From: Pedobacter sp. | Lineage (GTDB): Bacteria; Bacteroidota; Bacteroidia; Sphingobacteriales; Sphingobacteriaceae | Assembly (NCBI GenBank): GCA_030149995.1 | Contig: JASLGV010000347.1 | Span: forward strand, 1-5,980 | Length of the DNA: 5,980 nt | Direction of reading: 5' to 3' | Shown here: positions 1 through 5,222 of the stretch, piece by piece | Layout of the letters: each line of letters opens with the position of its first letter | How positions within the stretch are numbered: position 1 is the first letter of the stretch | Notes under the pieces: model-generated | Databases searched by the model: none | The model's input: the letters and a program-made list of their open reading frames with translations, nothing else | What the model was told of the DNA's origin: nothing | Position numbers and translations under genes: made by a program

Positions 1-1086
1 GTTCAGGACATTCAATCGGGTTTTCCGCTGGGCGGACATATTATACACGTAGAAGCTAAACCCCGTAAAGAACCACCTCCCCTGTTACACGACTTAAGCA
101 GTTTGCAACAGGAAGCAAATAAAAAGAAAGGATATACGGCCGATCAAACGCTCAGCATTTTGCAAAACCTGTACGAGAGCAAACTCGTTTCTTATCCACG
201 TACGGGTAGCCGTTATATTGGCGATGATATTTTTGCCGGTGTACCCGAGCTGATCGATAAATTTACGGATCATCCGCTATTTGGAAAACAAGCCCAATTC
301 CTGCAAACTGTTAGCCTGAATAAAAGAAGTGTAAATGCTAAAAAAGTAACCGATCACCACGCCGTTCTACCCACCGGTATTGAAGCCCATGGTTTAAGCA
401 GCGATAAACAAGCCATTTACGATATGGTTGTTGGACGTATGATCGAAGCTTTCCATCAGGAATGTCTGAAAGAAATTACCAAAATTACCATCCAGTCGGG
501 GATTAAATTCCTGGCCAATGGTACGGTTATACAATCTGCCGGCTGGCGCGCTGTTTTCAATGAAAAGGAAGAAGATAAAAAAGACGAAGACAATGCTGCC
601 CTGCCAAAGGTAAAAGCCGAAGAACTCCTGCCCATAACAGAAAAAGCCCTGCTGGAAAAACAAACCAAGCCAAAAGCCATGTACAACGAAGCTTCGCTGT
701 TAAAGGCCCTGGAAACCTGCGGGAAAGAAATTGAAGACGAGGAGTTGCGGTATGCCATGAAAGACAGCGGACTGGGTACACCTGCTACACGGGCCTCTAT
801 TATCGAAACCCTGATTACCCGTTCTTACATTGTAAGGGAAAAACGAAACCTGGTTCCAACAGCCAAAGGTTTGGCCGTATACGAGGTTGTTAAGGATAAA
901 CAAATTGCACAGGCAGAATTAACCGGTCAGTGGGAAAAACGCCTCGAAGAAATCCGCTCGGGTGCTTCGGTAAAAGATTTTAAATCTGAAATTATCGATT
1001 ACACCAAAACCATTACGAGCGAATTGCTGGTAGCCGGCGCAAGTATTTCTGACAAATTAAACGAACCTCAACTGGAAAAAGCTTAG
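1..1086 (+). CDS. topB: DNA topoisomerase III, C-terminal part (5' end outside window)
   Basis: Type IA topoisomerase, which relaxes or decatenates DNA by passing one strand through a transient single-strand break held by a 5'-phosphotyrosine link. The frame is open from base 1, so 361 residues are visible and roughly the first half (Toprim domain) lies to the left. Visible residue 65, in SYPRTGSRYI, is the expected catalytic tyrosine (codon 193-195). DHHAVLPT (118-125), GLGTPATRA (257-265), VPTAKG and GQWEKRLEEI (309-318) are all typical of the TopB core. A charged Lys/Glu/Asp-rich insert lies near residues 188-203. The protein ends soon after the core, with no cysteine-pair zinc ribbons, unlike TopA-type enzymes. 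The TTG at 103 is an internal leucine, not a start. The stop (TAG, 1084-1086) overlaps the convergent helicase stop. The family assignment is firm; the choice of TopB over another type IA enzyme rests on motif style. Confidence 0.93.
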   Translation, partial: VQDIQSGFPLGGHIIHVEAKPRKEPPPLLHDLSSLQQEANKKKGYTADQTLSILQNLYESKLVSYPRTGSRYIGDDIFAGVPELIDKFTDHPLFGKQAQFLQTVSLNKRSVNAKKVTDHHAVLPTGIEAHGLSSDKQAIYDMVVGRMIEAFHQECLKEITKITIQSGIKFLANGTVIQSAGWRAVFNEKEEDKKDEDNAALPKVKAEELLPITEKALLEKQTKPKAMYNEASLLKALETCGKEIEDEELRYAMKDSGLGTPATRASIIETLITRSYIVREKRNLVPTAKGLAVYEVVKDKQIAQAELTGQWEKRLEEIRSGASVKDFKSEIIDYTKTITSELLVAGASISDKLNEPQLEKA

Positions 1087-2996
1087 TAATCCATAAATTC
1101 CCAGGCACTGTGGTAACCGTTTAGATCGCTTGCATAGCTGATAAAGTTTGCATAAAAAGCAGCTTTACTCAGGGTAGCTCCATCGCCGATTACCACCAGT
1201 TTTTTGCGGGCACGGGTCATGGCCACATTCATTCTTCGGGTGTCGGCCAGAAATCCGATGGTGCCCTCGGGGTTGCTCCGGGTTAGGCTGATGTAAACCA
1301 CTTCGCGCTCCTGCCCCTGAAACGCATCAATTGTATTGACAGAAATATTTTTAGAATAAGGTTCAAAAAATGGGTTATCTGCCAGCAAAGCCCTTAACAA
1401 CTGTACCTGCTCCTTATAGGGCGATATAACAGCAATACCTGGCATCTTATTTAACCCGTTCTGCGTGCTGTTTTGTTCGAGCAGCAACTGCAAATGCTTC
1501 AATAAAAAGACAGCTTCATCCGGATTACTGATATTGGTTCCCTGCTGTTTCTCGTCGTAGCTGCATCCGGCTGTATCAATAAAATTTAAAGGCACATCCA
1601 TCTTAAAAAGCAATGCATCTGCCACCGAATGATGCGCAACCAGTTTATCCTGGTAAAAAACAGCTGAAGAATATCCCATAATTGATTGGTGCATGCGATA
1701 TTGCTCGTTCAGCAATACAACCGATTCCGGATGGGCGGTCACCATTTTTTCAAATAAGGTATTCCCGAGCCCTTCTTTAGCTGCCCGGCTCGATTTAATG
1801 GTAGGCGAAAGCTGCAAATGATCGCCGGCAAGCACCACTTTATTTGCTTTTAAAATAGGAATCCAGCAAGCCGGCTCCAGGGCTTGCCCGGCTTCATCAA
1901 TCACAATGGTATCGTATTTCAAATGCCTAACGGTATGATGATTGGAACCTACTAAAGTAGCTGTTACAATCTGCGCACCTGCAAAAACATGATCCATAAT
2001 ATACTGCTCGCTGCGTTCCACTTCCTTTATAAGCTTATGTGCTTCATCAAAAAGGGCTTTTCTTTGTGCCCGTTCGGCATGACCAAAGCTACGTTTATAC
2101 TTATGGGCCATATTTCTGTATGCATCGGCCTGTTTTTTTAAGTTTTTAACCACCTTCATTTCCGGATGGGCAGCCATTTTATGATCGAGCGTTGCTGCCT
2201 GCAACTGCTCAGAAACACGCGCCGGGTTGCCCACACGTACCACATTTAAGCCAGAAGCACTTAGCTTTTCAGTTAACAGATCTACAGCTGTATTGCTTGG
2301 TGCCACCACCAGTATTTTTTCCGGCTGTCTTGCAGCCATGGCTTTTATGGCCTGAACCAGCGTAGTTGTTTTTCCTGTTCCCGGTGGTCCGTGTACGATG
2401 GCCAATTGTTGAGCCGAAACAATTTTATTAACGGCAAGTTGCTGTGCTTCATTTAAGTTTTTCAGCTCACCATTGAAAGTTTCAGTAGAAAATGATGGCT
2501 TTTCCTGGTTAATCAGAATCCGGATTAGCGCCTGTAACGCCTTATTTTCATCCATTTGCGTAGCCTTTCTTAAGGCATGCTGCATTTCATCATAACTGTT
2601 GTTATCAAAAAGCAGGTCGACCCCTAACTTCCCGTTCCGGCTCCATTCCGGTAGTTCGTCGGTTTGAAAATGAATTTTAAGGCGGTTTCCCGAAACATGT
2701 GTCAGAATCCCTTCCAGGCGATCTTCACGCGCCTGGTGATTGGAAAACAAAGCAACAGAAGCACCAAAACGAAACTGGTGTGTATCTTCTGTATGATTCG
2801 TTCGCTCTATTTCTACTGTCAGGTAATCGCCCCGGCCTATTTCCTTACCCCGGATGGCAATGGGATACCAGGTTAAACCAAGTGCACGGCGCTCTGAGGC
2901 GGCTGTATTGGAGGTTAAATCGAGATAGGACTGTAAATCCGCTTCACGTTCTGTAACCAGCAGGTCTTGTAGCTTTTTAAAATATTCTTTAGGCAA
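1083..2996 (-). CDS. SF1 DNA/RNA helicase, Upf1/IGHMBP2 (SMUBP-2)-like
   Basis: ATP-dependent superfamily 1B helicase that should translocate on single-stranded DNA or RNA; the substrate is not evident. All motifs are present in the 637-residue product: Q-like motif LNEAQQLAV (181-189), Walker A GPPGTGKTT (203-211), APSNTAVD (232-239), Walker B DEAGQ (367-371), motif III GDHLQLSPT (391-399), EQYRMH (431-436), motif V DAFQGQERE (557-565) and motif VI RRMNVAMTRAR (587-597). The N-terminal 140 or so residues resemble the small beta-barrel region seen ahead of the ATPase core in IGHMBP2-type proteins. The start is taken as TTG (2994-2996): the frame is closed by a stop at 3018-3020, no ATG or GTG lies between, and the first internal Met (residue 138) would remove the conserved N-terminus. 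It begins 14 bp after the DUF3037 stop and is probably the last gene of that operon. Its TAA stop overlaps topB. Confidence 0.92.
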   Translation of the reverse strand: MPKEYFKKLQDLLVTEREADLQSYLDLTSNTAASERRALGLTWYPIAIRGKEIGRGDYLTVEIERTNHTEDTHQFRFGASVALFSNHQAREDRLEGILTHVSGNRLKIHFQTDELPEWSRNGKLGVDLLFDNNSYDEMQHALRKATQMDENKALQALIRILINQEKPSFSTETFNGELKNLNEAQQLAVNKIVSAQQLAIVHGPPGTGKTTTLVQAIKAMAARQPEKILVVAPSNTAVDLLTEKLSASGLNVVRVGNPARVSEQLQAATLDHKMAAHPEMKVVKNLKKQADAYRNMAHKYKRSFGHAERAQRKALFDEAHKLIKEVERSEQYIMDHVFAGAQIVTATLVGSNHHTVRHLKYDTIVIDEAGQALEPACWIPILKANKVVLAGDHLQLSPTIKSSRAAKEGLGNTLFEKMVTAHPESVVLLNEQYRMHQSIMGYSSAVFYQDKLVAHHSVADALLFKMDVPLNFIDTAGCSYDEKQQGTNISNPDEAVFLLKHLQLLLEQNSTQNGLNKMPGIAVISPYKEQVQLLRALLADNPFFEPYSKNISVNTIDAFQGQEREVVYISLTRSNPEGTIGFLADTRRMNVAMTRARKKLVVIGDGATLSKAAFYANFISYASDLNGYHSAWEFMDY

Positions 2997-3010
2997 TGAA
3001 AATACAGATG

Positions 3011-3400
3011 TTAAGGGTTAAGCACCAATTGTTCGTATAATTTTAAAAGGGTTTCATCTGCATTGCTGCAAAAGCCGGCATGTACTTTTGAACACTGAAT
3101 AACTGTACTTCTGGTTGCAGTTAACCACCTGAAACGCGATGGTGCATCGTACTGACCAATGGGTCCGGAATGATCGGCAGCATGACTTATGCGTTCAAAT
3201 GCACATAGATTTTCTTCCAGCACATCCACATCTATAGATGGAGAAAAAGCCTGAATCCTTTCCCTGTCCAGTAAATAAATACTCTTTAAAAATTGCTGTC
3301 CGCTACAGTATAATATAACACCGGCATTTACAAATTCTTCACGTTCTACCCTGGGCACCACGCGAATGACCGCATACTCAAATAAGAATTTCTCTTGCAT
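3011..3400 (-). CDS. DUF3037 family protein, partner of the HipA_2-like gene
   Basis: A 129-residue protein recognised as DUF3037. The N-terminal signature (FEYAVIRVVPRVEREEFVNAGVIL, discontinuously Y9, R13, P16, R20, E21, N25, G27) and the C-terminal RFRWLT (89-94), RST (97-99) and VHAG (106-109) are the family's conserved blocks. No signal peptide or membrane segment is visible, so it is probably cytoplasmic. No biochemical role is known to me. The ATG (3398-3400) lies inside the 3' end of the upstream HipA-like gene, an overlap of 23 bp, which suggests translational coupling and a joint function. The pairing of DUF3037 with a HipA_2-type protein recurs in many bacteria (recalled knowledge, not searched here). 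The helicase follows after 14 bp. Confidence 0.88.
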   Translation of the reverse strand: MQEKFLFEYAVIRVVPRVEREEFVNAGVILYCSGQQFLKSIYLLDRERIQAFSPSIDVDVLEENLCAFERISHAADHSGPIGQYDAPSRFRWLTATRSTVIQCSKVHAGFCSNADETLLKLYEQLVLNP

Positions 3401-4169
3401 GTTGTGCTTCTTTTAAGAATATATCGGCATTCGCCAGGCGTATTTCCAGAAATTTGATGTATGCCTGGCGATGTGCTTCAATCGTTTCGAAGTTTCGTTC
3501 ACCTTCCAGCCAGGTATCCGGCAACAGGTTAACCACCATTTCCAGGTGTTGATTTGTTAAGCGTTTAGAAAAATCGGCATGTACTTTTTCCAATTCCGAA
3601 GCCCAGGGTAACAACACATGGTCTTTAACCAATACAAAAGGTCGTTTTGCCTGTTCTTCCCAGTTTTGCCACGAATGATGAAAATACAGCGAAGCACCAT
3701 GGTCAATTAACCAAAGTTCTTTATGCCAGATCAGCATATTGGTATTGCGGCAGGTGCGATCCATATTGGTTAGAAAACAATCCAGCCAAACTATCCGGGA
3801 TGCCAGCAGCGGATCTATTTTCGTTACGGTCGGATCAAAAGTAATGGCGCCCGAAAGATAATGCAAAGCCAGGTTTAAGCCTGTACTTGCTTTAAGCAGA
3901 TCCTGAATCTCTTCATCTGGCTCTGTACGTCCAAATGCTTCGTCCAGTTCGGCAAAAACCAGTTCGGGTACACGTAAACCCAGTATACGGGCAATTTCTC
4001 CACCAATTAGTTCGGCAATAAGCGCTCTTGGTCCTTGCCCGGCTCCTCTAAATTTCAGCACATATAAAAATCCATCATCGGCCTCTGCAATGGCTGGCAT
4101 AGAGCCACCCTCCCGCAAAGGTGTTACATAACGGATTACCTGCACCTTTCTAAGTTGTAAATCCTTCAT
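3378..4169 (-). CDS. HipA_2-family kinase-like protein
   Basis: A 263-residue protein with the HipA-like protein-kinase fold, of the short HipA_2 class rather than classical HipA (about 440 residues). Numbered from the chosen ATG: a glycine-containing LREGGSMP loop near residues 18-25, a candidate ATP-binding Lys39 in YVLKF, the family block FRGAGQGPRALIAE (40-53), and GLNLALHYLSGA (97-108). The catalytic-loop equivalent spans residues 130-144: Asp137 and Asn142 (MDRTCRN) match the Asp-x4-Asn spacing of HipA D309/N314. The metal-binding Asp156 sits in LIDHGAS. An intact active site suggests a working kinase or nucleotidyl-transferring enzyme; the substrate is unknown. I chose ATG 4167-4169 over an in-frame TTG at 4197-4199 because the ATG precedes the conserved KVQVIRYVTPLREGG start, and the TTG sits inside the inverted repeat near the inferred transcription start. 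There is no HipB-like Xre antitoxin next to it. DUF3037 overlaps the 3' end by 23 bp. Confidence 0.87.
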   Translation of the reverse strand: MKDLQLRKVQVIRYVTPLREGGSMPAIAEADDGFLYVLKFRGAGQGPRALIAELIGGEIARILGLRVPELVFAELDEAFGRTEPDEEIQDLLKASTGLNLALHYLSGAITFDPTVTKIDPLLASRIVWLDCFLTNMDRTCRNTNMLIWHKELWLIDHGASLYFHHSWQNWEEQAKRPFVLVKDHVLLPWASELEKVHADFSKRLTNQHLEMVVNLLPDTWLEGERNFETIEAHRQAYIKFLEIRLANADIFLKEAQHAREILI

Positions 4170-4173
4170 TTTT

Positions 4174-4190
4174 TTATTCCGTTGGAATAA
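4174..4190 (-). repeat. Second, overlapping inverted repeat before the kinase ATG (hairpin B)
   Basis: On the minus strand: TTATTCC, loop AAC, GGAATAA, i.e. 7-bp perfect arms with a 3-nt spacer. Only four A residues (4170-4173) separate it from the ATG at 4167-4169, so a hairpin here would lie within the ribosome landing zone. Its upstream arm is the same ATTCC segment used as the downstream arm of the repeat at 4182-4199. Confidence 0.6.
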
Positions 4191-4199
4191 CCATTCCAA
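4182..4199 (-). repeat. Perfect inverted repeat in the kinase leader (hairpin A / possible operator)
   Basis: On the minus strand: TTGGAAT, loop GGTT, ATTCCAA, i.e. 7-bp perfect arms with a 4-nt spacer. It begins at about the inferred transcription start, so it could be an operator covering +1 or a 5' mRNA hairpin. Its inner arm (4182-4188) shares bases with the second inverted repeat at 4174-4190, so the two hairpins cannot form together. Confidence 0.6.
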
Positions 4200-4206
4200 A
4201 CGGTTT

Positions 4207-4214
4207 CAAATTTA
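4207..4214 (-). promoter_or_regulatory. Putative -7 box of the HipA_2/DUF3037/helicase operon
   Basis: Read on the minus strand this is TAAATTTG, an exact match to the Bacteroidetes sigma -7 consensus TAnnTTTG. Transcription would begin around 4199-4202, about 30 nt before the kinase ATG and at the outer edge of the inverted repeat at 4182-4199. The expected -33 TTTG is not well formed: only a T-rich stretch (TCTTTTT) lies at about the right distance. The match is good, but such short boxes also arise by chance in A/T-rich DNA. Confidence 0.45.
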
Positions 4215-4255
4215 ACAGAATCTACGCATAAAAAGACATTTAAATAAGTAGCGGT

Positions 4256-4444
4256 TTAGATATGTCCCAGATATTCGTGACCGGCTGGTGTGACCGCTGC
4301 CGACCATTGCACCGCATCGCGGTTTATCTTAATATATCCCAGGTCTTCAAGTTCTTCATATTCGGCCTCCATGCCACCAAGAACAGAGGAGCTCACTTGC
4401 TGATTGATGATTTCAAGAAGGGATAAAATTCTTTCTTTTTCCAT
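4256..4444 (-). CDS. Small protein of unknown function (62 aa), possible winged-helix fold
   Basis: I do not recognise this family. From ATG 4442-4444 it gives 62 residues: an N-terminal helix-like stretch (EKERILSLLEIINQQ, 2-16), then GMEAEYEELEDLGYIKI and a C-terminal VTPAGHEYLGHI. The pattern of a helix ending in LGYI followed by a short hydrophobic strand and TPAG-EYL resembles the last helix and wing of small winged-helix proteins, but that is inference from sequence style only. An in-frame TTG at 4487-4489 would add 15 residues (rich in Phe, Lys and His); the ATG is preferred as the commoner codon with A/T-rich sequence before it. It has no cysteines and no membrane segment. The next gene downstream begins 86 bp later behind its own putative promoter, so it is probably a single-gene unit. 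That it is a real gene is supported by its clean composition and the lack of any competing ORF. Confidence 0.6.
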   Translation of the reverse strand: MEKERILSLLEIINQQVSSSVLGGMEAEYEELEDLGYIKINRDAVQWSAAVTPAGHEYLGHI

Positions 4445-4576
4445 GATATGAGGTATTTTATGTTTTTTAAAGAACAATAGATTGTCCAAAAGGTTTATTT
4501 CAAAAAAAATAAATCACGTTAAAACAAACATAAACAACTGACAGCCAGACAAAAAGAAAACGTCCGATTAAAGAAA

Positions 4577-4603
4577 TAACATTTTAACGTAAATAAAATG
4601 TTA
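4577..4603. repeat. 10-bp perfect inverted repeat in the intergenic region
   Basis: Arms TAACATTTTA (4577-4586) and TAAAATGTTA (4594-4603) around a 7-bp spacer, ACGTAAA. It lies about 30 bp upstream of the TATATTTG box at 4632-4639, where an activator site would sit. Alternatively, on the minus strand it is followed by TTTCTTTAAT and could act as a weak, A/T-only terminator for idi. The arms are A/T-rich, so chance occurrence is possible. Confidence 0.5.
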
Positions 4604-4631
4604 AAAGTTATAGAAATTACAATTCTAACCC

Positions 4632-4639
4632 TATATTTG
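4632..4639 (+). promoter_or_regulatory. Putative -7 box of a short plus-strand transcript
   Basis: TATATTTG matches the Bacteroidetes -7 consensus TAnnTTTG exactly. A transcript would start near 4641-4647, just before the hairpin-terminator at 4663-4697. No convincing -33 TTTG lies 19-21 bp upstream (the region reads GTTATAG), which lowers confidence. Confidence 0.42.
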
Positions 4640-4640
4640 T

Positions 4641-4697
4641 ACCCGAGAGCGTTAATTTAGATGCGGGTATACGACTTAGGTTGTATGCCCGTTTTTT
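4641..4697 (+). ncRNA. Candidate small RNA, about 50-57 nt
   Basis: Defined by the box at 4632-4639 and the terminator ending at 4697, with no plus-strand ORF or Met codon with a useful frame between. The 5' end carries UACCCG (4640-4645), which can pair with CGGGUA (4664-4669) and would then compete with the terminator stem. The nearest plus-strand gene upstream (topB) ends at 1086, more than 3.5 kb away, so the terminator is unlikely to serve it. The RNA would be antisense to nothing known except any idi read-through transcript. I do not recognise it as an Rfam family. It remains a hypothesis from promoter plus terminator alone. Confidence 0.33.
4663..4697 (+). terminator. Rho-independent terminator, plus-strand orientation
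   Basis: CGGGTATAC (4664-4672) pairs with GTATGCCCG (4683-4691) through nine pairs, one of them G-U. The stem continues inward with GAC/GTT (one G-U) to a UUAG tetraloop (4676-4679), giving 12 stacked pairs, and is followed by six T residues (4692-4697). Read on the minus strand the same hairpin is preceded by A residues and followed by CATCTAAATT, without a U-run, so it should act mainly on plus-strand transcripts even though it lies just beyond the idi stop. Confidence 0.68.
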
Positions 4698-4699
4698 AT

Positions 4700-5203
4700 T
4701 TAAAGCATAATTTTATCCAGACAGATTTTTAGCCAGGGCGTATATAAATGCGGTTTTTGGATAATATCCTGCTTAAGCCAGTTCAGATCTGCATATTTAT
4801 AATCAGCAACTTCTTTTGCATTAATTACCGGTAACTGATCTGAATGACCGATAAAAACATGATCAAATTCATGCTCGGTCAGTCCATTATCCAGGGAAGC
4901 CTTATAAATAAAATTAAAAGCATACCTCAATTCGCAGGATAAGCCCATTTCTTCTTGCAGTCTCCTGTGGGCTGCTGCAAGATCGGACTCACCCACCCGC
5001 TGATGACTGCAACAAGTATTGGTCCAGAGTCCGCTGGCATGGTATTTATCAAAAGCACGTTGCTGTAATAAAAGCTCGCGTTTGCTGTTAAAAATAAAAA
5101 CCGAAAAAGCACGATGTAACAATCCTTTTTTATGCGCTTCCAGTTTTTCCATCAAACCAATGGCCTGGTCTTGCACATCCACTAAAATAACCTGTTCCTG
5201 CAT
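4700..5203 (-). CDS. idi: Isopentenyl-diphosphate delta-isomerase, type I
   Basis: Nudix-fold enzyme interconverting isopentenyl and dimethylallyl diphosphate, supplying the allylic starter for isoprenoids and carotenoids. The 167-residue length is usual for bacterial IDI-1. Catalytic Cys65 lies in WTNTCCSH (60-67), where the enzyme of E. coli has its active Cys67. His24, His30 and His67 match the metal-ligand histidines, and TEHEFDHVF (109-117) carries the catalytic glutamates, Glu110 and Glu112. The Nudix-like helix is the AAHRRLQEEMGL stretch (77-88). Cys64-Cys65 are adjacent, where E. coli has Val-Cys. The ATG at 5201-5203 is 19 bp after the crtB stop, so the two genes are almost certainly co-transcribed, with crtB first. 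No hairpin followed by a U-run is visible on the minus strand just after the stop; the structure at 4663-4697 terminates in the opposite direction. Confidence 0.95.
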   Translation of the reverse strand: MQEQVILVDVQDQAIGLMEKLEAHKKGLLHRAFSVFIFNSKRELLLQQRAFDKYHASGLWTNTCCSHQRVGESDLAAAHRRLQEEMGLSCELRYAFNFIYKASLDNGLTEHEFDHVFIGHSDQLPVINAKEVADYKYADLNWLKQDIIQKPHLYTPWLKICLDKIML

Positions 5204-5222
5204 TAAACGCCCGATATCTTAA

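Noticed and set aside
394..903. Minus-strand ORFs within topB
   Set aside because: They lie fully inside a well-supported gene in other frames, and their translations look like low-quality antisense products.
103..1086. topB starting at base 103
   Set aside because: Base 103 is a TTG leucine codon; the frame stays open to base 1 and the translated sequence before it (including PPPLLHDLSSLQ) is typical TopB, so this is a gene cut by the window edge.
2664..2956. Plus-strand ORFs opposite the helicase N-terminus
   Set aside because: Shadows of the helicase reading frame, with no family resemblance and no promoter.
3003..3022. Short direct repeat (CTTAAC twice on the minus strand) at the DUF3037-helicase junction
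   Set aside because: Only six bases per copy, overlapping the stop codon; easily chance.
3647..3844. Plus-strand 65-residue ORF opposite the kinase
   Set aside because: Antisense to the conserved catalytic region of the kinase; no independent support.
3378..4199. TTG start at 4199 for the kinase
   Set aside because: It would add ten residues not typical of the family and would put the start codon at the inferred transcription start within the inverted repeat; ATG at 4169 fits better.
3378..4444. Classical HipBA toxin-antitoxin module with the 62-residue protein as HipB
   Set aside because: The kinase is of the short HipA_2 class with a DUF3037 partner, and the small protein lacks a recognisable Xre helix-turn-helix and is separated by 86 bp with a probable promoter.
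4445..4530. A Bacteroidetes promoter for the 62-residue gene
   Set aside because: The minus strand has TTTATTTTTTTTG and CTATTGTTC stretches, but neither matches TAnnTTTG, so no box could be assigned.
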